Part shown: positions 28,368-37,007 of the stretch, piece after piece
Numbering within the stretch: the first letter of the stretch is position 1
How the letters are laid out: every line of letters starts with the position of its first letter
NCBI GenBank assembly: GCA_944379995.1
Contig: CALWGF010000002.1
Coordinates: forward strand, 163,056 to 227,055
From: an uncultured Clostridia bacterium
GTDB taxonomy: Bacteria; Bacillota; Clostridia; Lachnospirales; Anaerotignaceae
Direction of reading: 5' to 3'
DNA length: 64,000 bases
The notes under the pieces: generated by a model
Told to the model about the DNA's origin: nothing
The model's input: only the letters and a program-made list of their open reading frames with translations
Database searches by the model: none
Translations under genes and position numbers: made by a program

Positions 28368-29531
28368 TTAATATATTTCTTTTATCCAATATCCCCAATT
28401 TTTATCTTTTTTTATAAACTCTCTAAATCCCATTTGAGATGCTTTTAATTTGTAATCTTTATCATAAAAATCAGGTATTCCTATATAATATGTATTTTTT
28501 TTCTTGTTTCTGCCTATTATAATATGTTTGTATTTTTTGCAACAATATAATATAAAAGGATTTTTTGAATATAATATAATATTTTCTGGAAGAAGTATAT
28601 GTTCATCAAAATCACACATTACCCATTCAATATTAGAGTGGGGGAGAGTTATGTTTTTATTTTCTTCAAATACATTATCAATATTGTTATCATTTATAAT
28701 ATTATATTCAATATTTGAATTTTTTGGAGTTTCTGATATCTCATAAATTTTATCTATATTATCATTTTTATCACTATTATTAATATTTTCAATGTTATTT
28801 GTTTTATTATTATTTATTTTTTTAATATCTTCTTTTGTAAATATTCCTGCATTTTCTAAAAGTTCCATTTCTTCTTTAAACCTTTTTGTTATACTTGAAA
28901 ACATATCTGATGCAGGTATTGAAAATATATCGTCAAAAATATCATTTTTTGAGGGTTTTTCAAGTACTGCTTCTGTTGAAGATATTGTTTTTTCTGTGAA
29001 ATTTGTTTTTTCAGCAGCTTGTATTGTATTTTGTGAGTTTTCTGTAATTTCTTTATAGTCTGATAAATCTATTATTGTATCATTTTGTTGTTCTGATTTA
29101 TCATATATTGTAAATCGGCTTTTCCAGTTGATTTTTGTATCTGTATATCCACATAATGGTGAAATTATAATATTACTTTCATTTTTATTTTCACATATAA
29201 CAGCAAATACATTTATTTCATCTATTGTTTTTTTTGTATCTATAAAATTGTCAAGGTCAAATTCTCTTTTATACTCAAAAAATCCTGTACTATCTGGTGT
29301 TATATCACATATATATATTCCTTCTGATTTTGATTTTGATACAGATATTCCATATAGTTTATATATATTTGTTTTAGGTTGTTTTAGGTCTTTTAAAGAA
29401 ATACGAAGTATTCCTTTGTTATTTTTTATTTCTATTGTACAACTTCCGGAAGTAGGGCGTTCACCTAAAGAAAAACCATGTGTATCTTGTTTTAATGATA
29501 CTAAAATTTTGTCATATTTTCTGTTGTACAT
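28368..29531 (-). CDS. Conserved hypothetical protein with variable Asn-rich linker
   Basis: 387 residues. The N-terminal 140 form a beta-rich domain (start YNRKYDKILVSLKQDTHGFS). The C-terminal 90 residues form a second domain (from IEWVMCDFDEHILLP to KNWGYWIKEIY). The two are joined by a low-complexity region rich in Asn, Lys and Ser. This two-domain arrangement recurs in clostridial proteins of unknown function; I have no role for it. ATG 29531 fits AAAGGAGG. The C-terminal part GIPDFYDKDYKLKASQMGF looks like the most conserved segment. Confidence 0.65.
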   Translation of the reverse strand: MYNRKYDKILVSLKQDTHGFSLGERPTSGSCTIEIKNNKGILRISLKDLKQPKTNIYKLYGISVSKSKSEGIYICDITPDSTGFFEYKREFDLDNFIDTKKTIDEINVFAVICENKNESNIIISPLCGYTDTKINWKSRFTIYDKSEQQNDTIIDLSDYKEITENSQNTIQAAEKTNFTEKTISSTEAVLEKPSKNDIFDDIFSIPASDMFSSITKRFKEEMELLENAGIFTKEDIKKINNNKTNNIENINNSDKNDNIDKIYEISETPKNSNIEYNIINDNNIDNVFEENKNITLPHSNIEWVMCDFDEHILLPENIILYSKNPFILYCCKKYKHIIIGRNKKKNTYYIGIPDFYDKDYKLKASQMGFREFIKKDKNWGYWIKEIY

Positions 29532-29595
29532 ACCTAATCCTCCTTTATATATCGTTATCATTAATATATGAATGTTATATTATAAAAATGCAAAA

Positions 29596-29625
29596 AAATA
29601 GATAATACAAAAGTATTATCTATTT
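29596..29625 (-). terminator. Terminator overlapping the rsmA stop
   Basis: AAATAGATAATAC pairs with GTATTATCTATTT around AAAA. Confidence 0.8.
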
Positions 29626-30491
29626 ATGTAGTCATATATGCTATCTGTAATTTTTCCAAAATCATTTAATGTTAAGGCTTCTCCACGTACTTTTTCATCA
29701 AGACCAACTGATTTTATTATTTCTGTCAGGTCTTCTTTTGGTATATTAAAGCCTCCTTGATTATAAAGACTATTCATAAGAGTTTTTCGTCTTTGTCCAA
29801 AAGCACATTTTACGATTTTAAAGAAAAGTTCTTCATCTTTTACTTCTATTCTTGGTTTGTCAAGAAGTTTTAATGTTATTACTGCTGAAGCAACTTTTGG
29901 TCGTGGCATAAAGCAACTTGGTTGTACTATTATATCTATTGATGCATCACAATAGTATTGTACTGCTACTGAAAGTGCTCCATATTCCTTATTTTTTGGA
30001 CCAGCTTGCATTCTTTCCGCAACTTCTTTTTGTACCATTACTGTTATACTTTTTACATTAAGTTTTTTCTCTAAAAGTTCCATTATTATTGGGGTTGTAA
30101 TATAATATGGAAGATTTGCAACAACTTTTACTGGTTTTCCACCATTTTTTTCTTCTATAAGAGAGTTAATATCTACTTTTAATATATCATTATTTATTAT
30201 TTCTATATTATCATAATCACTTAATGTATCTTTTAGTATTGGTATAAGATTATTATCTATTTCAACTGATAATACACCTTTTGCATTTTCTGCTAATACT
30301 TGTGTAAGACTGCCTATTCCAGGACCTACTTCAAGTATAAAATCATCTTTTGTTACTCCTGCAGAAAGTACTATGTTATCAAGTACATTTGAGTCAATGA
30401 GAAAGTTTTGTCCAAAATTCTTTTTGAAATAAAATCCATATTTTTCTATTATTTCTTTTGTTCTTTTAGGTGTGGAAATTCTTTCTGACAT
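29616..30491 (-). CDS. rsmA: 16S rRNA dimethyladenosine transferase
   Basis: Dimethylates the two adjacent adenines in the 3' helix of 16S rRNA (KsgA). 291 residues. N-terminal NFGQNFLID, SAM site EVGPGIGSLT, and catalytic NLPYYITTPI are intact; the C-terminal helical domain contains the family's AFGQRRKTL. Start ATG follows AGGAGG. Sixteen bases downstream of the membrane-protein gene, so probably one transcript. Confidence 0.96.
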   Translation of the reverse strand: MSERISTPKRTKEIIEKYGFYFKKNFGQNFLIDSNVLDNIVLSAGVTKDDFILEVGPGIGSLTQVLAENAKGVLSVEIDNNLIPILKDTLSDYDNIEIINNDILKVDINSLIEEKNGGKPVKVVANLPYYITTPIIMELLEKKLNVKSITVMVQKEVAERMQAGPKNKEYGALSVAVQYYCDASIDIIVQPSCFMPRPKVASAVITLKLLDKPRIEVKDEELFFKIVKCAFGQRRKTLMNSLYNQGGFNIPKEDLTEIIKSVGLDEKVRGEALTLNDFGKITDSIYDYINR

Positions 30492-30506
30492 TTTTTCCTC
30501 CTATTT

Positions 30507-31010
30507 TTATCCTATCCCTATGGCGTTTAAAAGTCCAAATGAAAGTATTGATACTATTATTCCAGCACATAATACACCAGCTGCTATTACTGGAAGTGTT
30601 TTTTTAGGGTCCATTTTTAACATACTTGCTATTAATGCTCCCATCCATGCACCTGTACCCGGAAGTGGTACCGCTACAAAAAGAAATACCCCCCAATAGG
30701 CATATTTTCTTATACTTTCACTTTTGCTTTCAGCTTTATTTTCACACCATATAACTATTTTTTTCATTGGTGTTTTCTTTAATACCTTAAATATAAACTG
30801 TATAAAGTATAATATAAATGGTATTGGTATCATATTTCCTATAAAGGCAATTATGAATGTTGGAAGAAATTCAAGACCAAGTGCATAGCCTGCAATTATT
30901 CCTCCTCTTAGTTCAAGTATGGGCATTAAAGATACTATAAGTACTATAATCTCTTTTGAAACAAGTCCGCCCAAATTTTCAACAAAAAAGTTTACAAGGG
31001 TTTCTGCCAT
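30507..31010 (-). CDS. Small multi-drug export family membrane protein
   Basis: 167 residues with about five hydrophobic segments. The pattern LMPILELRGGIIAGYALG near the N-terminus and VPLPGTGAWMGALIA in the middle identifies the COG2426/PF06695 family, named small multi-drug export proteins although transport activity is poorly established. Start ATG follows GGAGGT. Upstream of rsmA in the same direction. Confidence 0.85.
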   Translation of the reverse strand: MAETLVNFFVENLGGLVSKEIIVLIVSLMPILELRGGIIAGYALGLEFLPTFIIAFIGNMIPIPFILYFIQFIFKVLKKTPMKKIVIWCENKAESKSESIRKYAYWGVFLFVAVPLPGTGAWMGALIASMLKMDPKKTLPVIAAGVLCAGIIVSILSFGLLNAIGIG

Positions 31011-31081
31011 TTTTTAACCTCCAAGGTATTAATATCTTAAACATATTATCATCACTATAAAAATATGTCAAAGGTAAAATA

Positions 31082-31116
31082 TAAAAAAAGGTGCAGTTTT
31101 TTTACTGCACCTAAAA
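31082..31116 (-). terminator. Terminator of the substrate-binding lipoprotein gene
   Basis: AGGTGCAGT pairs with ACTGCACCT around an A/T loop, followed on the minus strand by seven T. Confidence 0.9.
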
Positions 31117-31124
31117 TATTTGTA

Positions 31125-32114
31125 TTAATATACTTCATATGCTGATTTTATAAGATTTTCTGGAACTTCAATTCCTATACTGTCAGCAAATGTTTTGTTT
31201 ACATATATTTTTGTTTCTTCTGTAAATTCAACAGGCATATTAGCTGGATTTTCACCTTCAAGTATACGTATTGCCATTTTTCCTGCTTGTTTTCCAGAGT
31301 CATAATAATCAAATGATGATGTTGCAACAGCACCTTGTTCTACCATTACAGCTGCACCAGTTACAATAGGAAGTTTATTTTCAACACATACAGATGATAT
31401 TGTTGGCATTGCTGATGCCATTGTATTATCAACAGGTATATATAATCCATCTACTTTTCCAGCAAGTGATGATATTGCTTGAAGTACATCATTTGAATTT
31501 GTAACAGTTGTTATAACAGGCTCTATGCCTTTTGATTTAAGGTATTCAATAGCTTTATTTACTTGTACTTCTGAATTTACTTCGTTTGTACAATATGAAA
31601 TACCTATACTTTTTGCATCAGGAACAAGTTGAAGAAGTATATCAATTTGTTCTTCAACAGGTGCCATATCGCTAATACCTGTAATATTTCCACCCGGATT
31701 TTCTGGATTTTCAACAAGTCCTGCACTTACCATATCTGTTATTGAAGCTCCTATAATAGGAATTTCACTTGTTTCTGAAGCTACTGCTTGTGCCGCAGGA
31801 GTTGCTATTGCTATTATTAAATCAGAATTATCATTTACAAATTTACTACTTATTGTTTTAAGATTTGATTGGTCACCTTGACCATTTTGATAGTCTATTT
31901 CTATGTTTATACCATCTTCATATCCATTAGCTTTTAATTCATCAACAATACCTTTATATATGTCATCAAGTGATTGGTGTTCAACATATTGAACTACTCC
32001 TATTTTAAACACGTCTTCAGTAGTAACTTTTTCGCTAGCAGCATTAGCTGAACAACCTGCAAATACTGCCGCAGCAAGACCTAAAATACATAAATTCTGA
32101 AATTTGTTTTTCAT
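31125..32114 (-). CDS. ABC transporter substrate-binding lipoprotein (TrpX/PF04392-like)
   Basis: 329 residues. The signal peptide ends in a lipobox (AVFAGC), so the mature protein is anchored outside the membrane. The mature part has the two-lobed periplasmic-binding fold of the PF04392 family: FKIGVVQYVEHQSLDDIYKG at the start and GTPAAQ/TPAAQAVA-type ligand loops. Known members bind tryptophan or tyrosine in Firmicutes. The permease and ATPase that normally follow are missing here; the gene has its own promoter and terminator and is therefore orphaned. Confidence 0.9.
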   Translation of the reverse strand: MKNKFQNLCILGLAAAVFAGCSANAASEKVTTEDVFKIGVVQYVEHQSLDDIYKGIVDELKANGYEDGINIEIDYQNGQGDQSNLKTISSKFVNDNSDLIIAIATPAAQAVASETSEIPIIGASITDMVSAGLVENPENPGGNITGISDMAPVEEQIDILLQLVPDAKSIGISYCTNEVNSEVQVNKAIEYLKSKGIEPVITTVTNSNDVLQAISSLAGKVDGLYIPVDNTMASAMPTISSVCVENKLPIVTGAAVMVEQGAVATSSFDYYDSGKQAGKMAIRILEGENPANMPVEFTEETKIYVNKTFADSIGIEVPENLIKSAYEVY

Positions 32115-32171
32115 AAAAAATCTCTCCTTTTCTCATCTCATCTTTAATTTTTTTCTCGTCTAATCTATATC

Positions 32172-32193
32172 ATATTATCCCTGTGGATAATAT
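32172..32193. promoter_or_regulatory. Perfect palindrome in the leader of the lipoprotein gene
   Basis: ATATTATCC, CTGT, GGATAATAT: nine-base arms around four bases, lying roughly 10 to 30 bases downstream of the predicted transcription start. It could be a repressor operator or an mRNA hairpin. Confidence 0.55.
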
Positions 32194-32208
32194 CGATATT
32201 TAGTTTTG

Positions 32209-32237
32209 ATTATAAATATAAAAAATATATTTGTCAA
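32209..32237 (-). promoter_or_regulatory. Consensus promoter of the substrate-binding lipoprotein gene
   Basis: On the minus strand a perfect TTGACA and a perfect TATAAT are separated by 17 bases. The transcript would start near 32202. Confidence 0.85.
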
Positions 32238-32247
32238 TAAAATAATT

Positions 32248-33963
32248 CTATTTATTAATTTTTTTTACAATATTTTCAACTTCTGTAACACTATCGCACA
32301 TAAGAGCTTTTTTTGCATCTCTTTTTGCATCTTCATAATTTATTGAATTTATAAATTTTCTTATTGGCAATATATTTGTAGGATTGATACTGAAAATATT
32401 TATTCCAAGTCCCATATAAATATATATATTTTCTTTATGTGTCGCAAGTTCTCCATATATATAACACAATTTTCCACAGCTTTTTGCAGTATCATTTACA
32501 GAGCTAATTATTTTTAAAAGTGATGGTTCCAGACTTTTAAATCTATGTGCAACAACAGGATTAAGTCTATCTACTGCAAGTACATATTGTGTAAGAGAGT
32601 TTGCACTTATTGCTATAAAATCAACATATTTTATAAGTGCAGATACCATTATTGCGGCAGAAGGTACTTCTATTACAATGCCTGTTTCTATATTTTCATT
32701 AAATGGTATATTTTCTTTTCTAAGTTCTTCTTTTGCCTGATTTAATATTTCTAATGCTCCTTTTATATCTTCTACATTAGATATTAATGGGTAAAGTATT
32801 TTTACATTTCCATAGGCTGAAGCCCTAAGTATTGCTCTTGTTTGTGTTAGAAGTATATCTGGGCGTGACAATGATATTCTTATAGCTCTATAACCTAAAA
32901 ATGGATTTTTTTCAGGTTCTAAATTTAAACTTGTAAGACTTTTATCATTACCTGTATCCATTGTTCGTATTATAAAAATATTATTGTTATTTCTTTCAGC
33001 TATAAGTTTATATGTATCGAACTGAAAATCTTCTTCTGGTAATTTATCATAGTCAGTATAAAGAAAATCTGTTCTAAAAAGTCCTATACCATCTGCTCCT
33101 ACTTCTCTGTATCTTGCTGATGTATTAACATCTATTACATTACTAAAAAGTTTTATTTCTTTACCATCTTTTGTTATTGTAGGCATATGTGCAAATTCTC
33201 TTATATATTCTTTTTCTTTAACATGATTTTCAAGACGGGCTAATACATTGATTTTATCCATTGAATTTAATTGTGCGTTTACTATGCCTTTTTCCCCGTC
33301 TATAAATATTATATCTCCATCATTTATTTTATCTAATACATCAGTACAAGATATTATACAAGGAATTTCCATATCTACTGAAAGTAAAACTGTATGGCTT
33401 TTTGTAGTTCCTTTTTTTAATACAACACCTTTTACATGGTCATGGTCTGCTAATCTCATTATATTTGTTGGTATATCATTTGCTATTAATATAACATCTT
33501 TTTCTATATGTGATATATCAGGATAATTTAATCCTGAAAGAAGATACATAAGTCTTTTTCCGACTTCTATAATATCAGGAATTCTTTTTTCTATATTTTC
33601 ATTACCTAATGTTTTTATAAATTCTACTTGCTTTCTAATTGCTCTACATACAGCAGATACCGCAGCATATTCATATTCTATAAATTCATATGCCCATTCT
33701 TCTAATATTCTATTATTTAAAAGATATTTTTGTACAATAAGATATTTTGCGTCTTCTGCACGATTTTCTGATGTTAATTTCTGTATTTTTGTTTCAAGTA
33801 TTGATTTTAATAATTCTATTGCTGATTTTAGTTTTTCTTCTTCATCGACTTTTTCGTCAAATGTAATCATAAGATTTTCGGAAAATTCTTCTACTATATC
33901 AATTTTCATTGCGGTAGCAAGTGCACAACCTTTTGATGCGGGTACTCCTTTTAATGAAATCAT
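32248..33963 (-). CDS. PTS enzyme I-like PEP-utilising protein lacking the catalytic Cys
   Basis: 571 residues, collinear with enzyme I of the sugar phosphotransferase system. The phospho-His loop survives in altered form (GTTKSH rather than GGRTSH). The PEP-binding barrel retains GIGLFRTDFLY and NPFLGYRAIR, but the motif normally IRTLDIGGDK reads IRTMDTGNDK, the normal GTNDLTQY reads SANSLTQY, and the strictly conserved MCGE region reads IYGE, placing Tyr where the catalytic acid Cys belongs. No HPr or EIIA gene is adjacent. It is therefore a divergent paralogue, perhaps regulatory or with another acceptor, rather than the housekeeping PtsI. Start ATG follows GGAGGG. Confidence 0.82.
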   Translation of the reverse strand: MISLKGVPASKGCALATAMKIDIVEEFSENLMITFDEKVDEEEKLKSAIELLKSILETKIQKLTSENRAEDAKYLIVQKYLLNNRILEEWAYEFIEYEYAAVSAVCRAIRKQVEFIKTLGNENIEKRIPDIIEVGKRLMYLLSGLNYPDISHIEKDVILIANDIPTNIMRLADHDHVKGVVLKKGTTKSHTVLLSVDMEIPCIISCTDVLDKINDGDIIFIDGEKGIVNAQLNSMDKINVLARLENHVKEKEYIREFAHMPTITKDGKEIKLFSNVIDVNTSARYREVGADGIGLFRTDFLYTDYDKLPEEDFQFDTYKLIAERNNNNIFIIRTMDTGNDKSLTSLNLEPEKNPFLGYRAIRISLSRPDILLTQTRAILRASAYGNVKILYPLISNVEDIKGALEILNQAKEELRKENIPFNENIETGIVIEVPSAAIMVSALIKYVDFIAISANSLTQYVLAVDRLNPVVAHRFKSLEPSLLKIISSVNDTAKSCGKLCYIYGELATHKENIYIYMGLGINIFSINPTNILPIRKFINSINYEDAKRDAKKALMCDSVTEVENIVKKINK

Positions 33964-34014
33964 AATTTTAAACCCTCCGTAAACACGTTTTTTTTAATTA
34001 TATCATAAATATAA

Positions 34015-34644
34015 TTAAATTTTAAACTTTACATGTATAACTTTGCCAAGTATTCGTACATTATCTCTGTCTTTTTCTGTAAAAATCATAGGTAAATATT
34101 CTGAGTTTTCTGCTTGTAAAATTAATATATTATCTTTTTTTATTATACGTTTTATAGATATATTTTCATCATTTGTTATTACAACGGCAATATCTCCACT
34201 TTCTACATCATCTTGTTTCCTTACAAATACTAAATCACCATCATATATTCTAGCATTTATCATACTATTACCTTTTACTTTTAAATAAAAATATTCATAT
34301 GATGAAATAACTTCTGTTCGACTTACATATTCATATCCACTTATATTTTCAACAGCAAGTATTGGTGTACCTGCATGAACTTCTCCTATAATAGGAACTT
34401 TTATTGTTTCTTTAAATGATATATCAGCATCTATATATCCGCAAGAAATCATTAAATCTGTATATGAAATTTTATTACTTGATATTGACTTTAGAAGTTC
34501 GGGAGAAGGCGGTCTTTCTAGTTTTAAATTTATATACTTTGATAGATATGTTCTGTTAAATCCTGTTTTTTCTGCAAATTCAACTGTTGTAGTACCTTCC
34601 ATTAAAATTTCAAGTTGTTTTTTGAATGTATTTTTATCAAACAT
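34015..34644 (-). CDS. LexA/CI-like repressor with S24 autoprotease domain
   Basis: 209 residues. An N-terminal helix-turn-helix (EFAEKTGFNRTYLSKYINLK) is followed by a peptidase S24 domain: the Ala-Gly cleavage site in GEVHAGTPIL, the catalytic Ser in KGNSMINARIYDGD, and the catalytic Lys in ISIKRIIK. It should self-cleave with RecA during DNA damage. It is divergent from the sigma-like activator of the particle operon and is the obvious repressor of it. ATG 34644 fits GAGGTGAT; the longer frame upstream would add a hydrophobic leader with no ribosome site. Confidence 0.9.
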   Translation of the reverse strand: MFDKNTFKKQLEILMEGTTTVEFAEKTGFNRTYLSKYINLKLERPPSPELLKSISSNKISYTDLMISCGYIDADISFKETIKVPIIGEVHAGTPILAVENISGYEYVSRTEVISSYEYFYLKVKGNSMINARIYDGDLVFVRKQDDVESGDIAVVITNDENISIKRIIKKDNILILQAENSEYLPMIFTEKDRDNVRILGKVIHVKFKI

Positions 34645-34724
34645 TTTTATCACCTCTTTTATTAATAATAGTTTAATTATATACGTGAAAAAAATCAACA
34701 TAATATTTTGTCGTTTGAAAATAA

Positions 34725-34753
34725 TTGACACAAATATACAGTAGGTGTATTAT
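34725..34753 (+). promoter_or_regulatory. Promoter of the particle operon
   Basis: Perfect TTGACA, 17 bases, then TATTAT, about 48 bases before the sigma-like gene. Confidence 0.8.
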
Positions 34754-34762
34754 ATAAAAAAA

Positions 34763-34776
34763 CGAACATATGTTTG
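34763..34776 (+). promoter_or_regulatory. LexA (DinR)-type SOS box
   Basis: CGAACATATGTTTG matches 13 of 14 positions of the Firmicute SOS consensus CGAACRNRYGTTYC. It is nested in a longer near-palindrome (34761-34780) and begins ten bases after the -10, where bound repressor would block transcription. Either host LexA or the element's own repressor could use it. Confidence 0.7.
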
Positions 34777-34800
34777 TTTAACATTTAGGGGGGATTTTTT

Positions 34801-35274
34801 ATGGAAAATAATTATGCAGATTACAAAAAATATATTGAAGATGTTCTTAAAAGTGAAAAGGGTATTGTGAAAAAAAGGTTGTTAAAATGGGGTGCAGCTT
34901 TAAATATGTGTGAAATGAAACAAGAGGAAATTCAAAAGATAAAAAGAATGAAAGACAGTAGCATTAAAATATTTTCAAAATTTGATAATGAATTTGATAA
35001 TAAAAAAATTGTGGATAGCTATGAAAAAGAAATTAAAAATATAACAGATTATATTGAAAATATTATGGAAGATAAAAGAATTATGGATACATATATAAAT
35101 GAACTTATGCCTATTGAACAAGAGTTTTTATATCTTAAATATAGAAAAGGTTATGACTTTAATTATGTTGCTTTAAAAATGAATGTTAGTCGTTCTCAAG
35201 TTTTTAGAATAAAAGATTTGGCTATTGATAATCTTATTTTAATTATAAAAAAATATGAAAATGAAATTTTTTAA
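34801..35274 (+). CDS. Sigma-like late activator (Xpf/ArpU-type)
   Basis: 157 residues. The N-terminal two thirds are helical and charged. The C-terminus (LMPIEQEFLYLKYRKGYDFN, then a helix-turn-helix ending VSRSQVFRIKD) looks like sigma-70 region 4. In PBSX an equivalent protein (Xpf) turns on the late operon. It is the first gene after the SOS-box promoter, starting at ATG behind GGGGGGA, and stands immediately ahead of the terminase genes. Confidence 0.8.
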   Translation: MENNYADYKKYIEDVLKSEKGIVKKRLLKWGAALNMCEMKQEEIQKIKRMKDSSIKIFSKFDNEFDNKKIVDSYEKEIKNITDYIENIMEDKRIMDTYINELMPIEQEFLYLKYRKGYDFNYVALKMNVSRSQVFRIKDLAIDNLILIIKKYENEIF

Positions 35275-35336
35275 AGTTGGGACTTTTTTGGACTTTCATT
35301 TATTTATTATATAAATCAGAAAGGGGGTGAATATTT

Positions 35337-35726
35337 TTGAAAGGAGGTTTTTCGGAAAAAAAACGTATTTTCGATACTGTTCTTTTACAAACAGGTGATT
35401 TTTATAAAGCAGTTGAGGCTTCAGGATATAAAGAAAGTTATGCTAAAAGATTTTTGAATGATGAAAATGTCAAAAAAATTATCGAAGAACATAAATCCGT
35501 AAATAAAGCCTCTGATGATATGTCAGTTGTGAATGGTGTCGCTGAAAATGAAGAGATACTTAAATTTCTTACAAATGTTATGAGAGGAGATAATAACAAT
35601 AGTTCTTTTGAAGGCTCTATTCGTGAAAGAATGAGAGCTGCTGAACTTCTTAGTAAGAGAAAACAGTTTTTTGATGATAGTCAGAATGAGAGTATTAATG
35701 TTCTTATTATTGATGACATAAAGTGA
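35337..35726 (+). CDS. Terminase small subunit (XtmA-like)
   Basis: 129 residues. N-terminal helix-turn-helix for DNA recognition (DFYKAVEASGYKESYAKRFL), then a helical oligomerisation region and an acidic C-terminus (NVLIIDDIK) as in PBSX-type small terminases. TTG 35337 follows AAGGGGGTG. Recognises DNA for packaging with the adjacent large subunit. Confidence 0.85.
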   Translation: MKGGFSEKKRIFDTVLLQTGDFYKAVEASGYKESYAKRFLNDENVKKIIEEHKSVNKASDDMSVVNGVAENEEILKFLTNVMRGDNNNSSFEGSIRERMRAAELLSKRKQFFDDSQNESINVLIIDDIK

Positions 35727-35727
35727 G

Positions 35728-36981
35728 GTGGATTTTATAGAAGAAAGAAAAACTAAACTTTCTGATGTTATAAGTAAAAGTTTTTATGATATTCATAAGG
35801 ATATTTTAAAATGCAATCATACTCATTACTGGCTTAAAGGTGGTAGAGGTAGCACAAAATCATCTTTTATATCAATAGAAATTATTTTTGGTATGATGAC
35901 TGATAAAAATGCTAATGCTGTTGCTCTTAGAAAAGTTGGAGTAAATATTAAAGATAGTATTTTTGAACAGCTTAGATGGGCTATTGATATTTTAGGAGTT
36001 TCTGAAAAGTGGGAAATTAAAGTTTCTGTACCAGAAATAATACTTAAAGATACAGGGCAAAAAATTATTTTTAGAGGTGGGGATAATCCTAAAAAAATAA
36101 AATCAACAAAATTTCTTAAAGGATATCCAAAATTTATTTGGTACGAAGAAGTTGATGAATTTTTAGGTATTGATGAAATAAGAAATATAAATCAATCACT
36201 TATGAGAGGTGGAGAAAAATTTATTGTTTTTTATTCATATAATCCGCCTAAAAATCAAAGATGTTGGATTAATAATGAAATTATTGAAAAAAGAGATGAC
36301 AAAATTGTTCATCATAGTACTTATATTGATGTTCCTAAAAATTGGCTTGGTAAACAGTTTTTTGCTGAGGCTGAACATATTAAAAATACAAAACCTGATG
36401 TTTATGAACATGAGTATCTTGGTAAAGTCACAGGAACTGGTGGAGAAGTTTTTAATAATATATCTATTAGAGAAATTTGTGATGATGAAATAAAAAATTT
36501 TGACAGAATTCATAGAGGGCTTGACTGGGGATATGCTTGTGACCCTTTACATTATACTGTTAACCATTATGACAGAATGAGAAAACGTCTTTATATATTT
36601 TATGAAATACATAAAAGTGGTCTTACAAATATACAAGCAGCAAAACTTATAAATAATGAAAATATAGGAAGAAAATCTGTTGTTTGTGATAGTGCTGAAC
36701 CTAAATCTATTGATGAAATTCGTGAATTTGGAGTTAGGGCAGAGGCTGCTAAAAAAGGTCCTGACTCTGTTGAATTTGGTATAAAGTGGCTTCAATCTCT
36801 TGATGAAATAATAATTGACCCTGTTAGATGTCCATTTACTGCAAAAGAATTTTTGGGGTATGAATTTGAAAAAGATAATTTCGGCGGATTTAAAGCTAAA
36901 TATCCTGATTATGATAACCATTCTATTGATGCTGTAAGATATTCGCTTGAAAGTGAAATGAGAAAAGTAACAGTAAGATAA
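35728..36981 (+). CDS. Terminase large subunit (XtmB-like)
   Basis: 417 residues with ATPase and nuclease halves both intact. Walker A is GGRGSTKSS, Walker B KFIWYEEVDEF, and the RuvC-like nuclease acidic residues lie in GLDWGYACD, VCDSAEPKS and NHSIDAVRYS. The frame opens at GTG 35728, but that codon lies inside the ribosome site GAGGTG, so translation may really begin at an ATA a few codons later. The gene starts two bases after terS. DNA translocation and cutting should be functional. Confidence 0.92.
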   Translation: MDFIEERKTKLSDVISKSFYDIHKDILKCNHTHYWLKGGRGSTKSSFISIEIIFGMMTDKNANAVALRKVGVNIKDSIFEQLRWAIDILGVSEKWEIKVSVPEIILKDTGQKIIFRGGDNPKKIKSTKFLKGYPKFIWYEEVDEFLGIDEIRNINQSLMRGGEKFIVFYSYNPPKNQRCWINNEIIEKRDDKIVHHSTYIDVPKNWLGKQFFAEAEHIKNTKPDVYEHEYLGKVTGTGGEVFNNISIREICDDEIKNFDRIHRGLDWGYACDPLHYTVNHYDRMRKRLYIFYEIHKSGLTNIQAAKLINNENIGRKSVVCDSAEPKSIDEIREFGVRAEAAKKGPDSVEFGIKWLQSLDEIIIDPVRCPFTAKEFLGYEFEKDNFGGFKAKYPDYDNHSIDAVRYSLESEMRKVTVR

Positions 36982-37007
36982 AAATATTTTGAAAGGGGGG
37001 ATTTATT

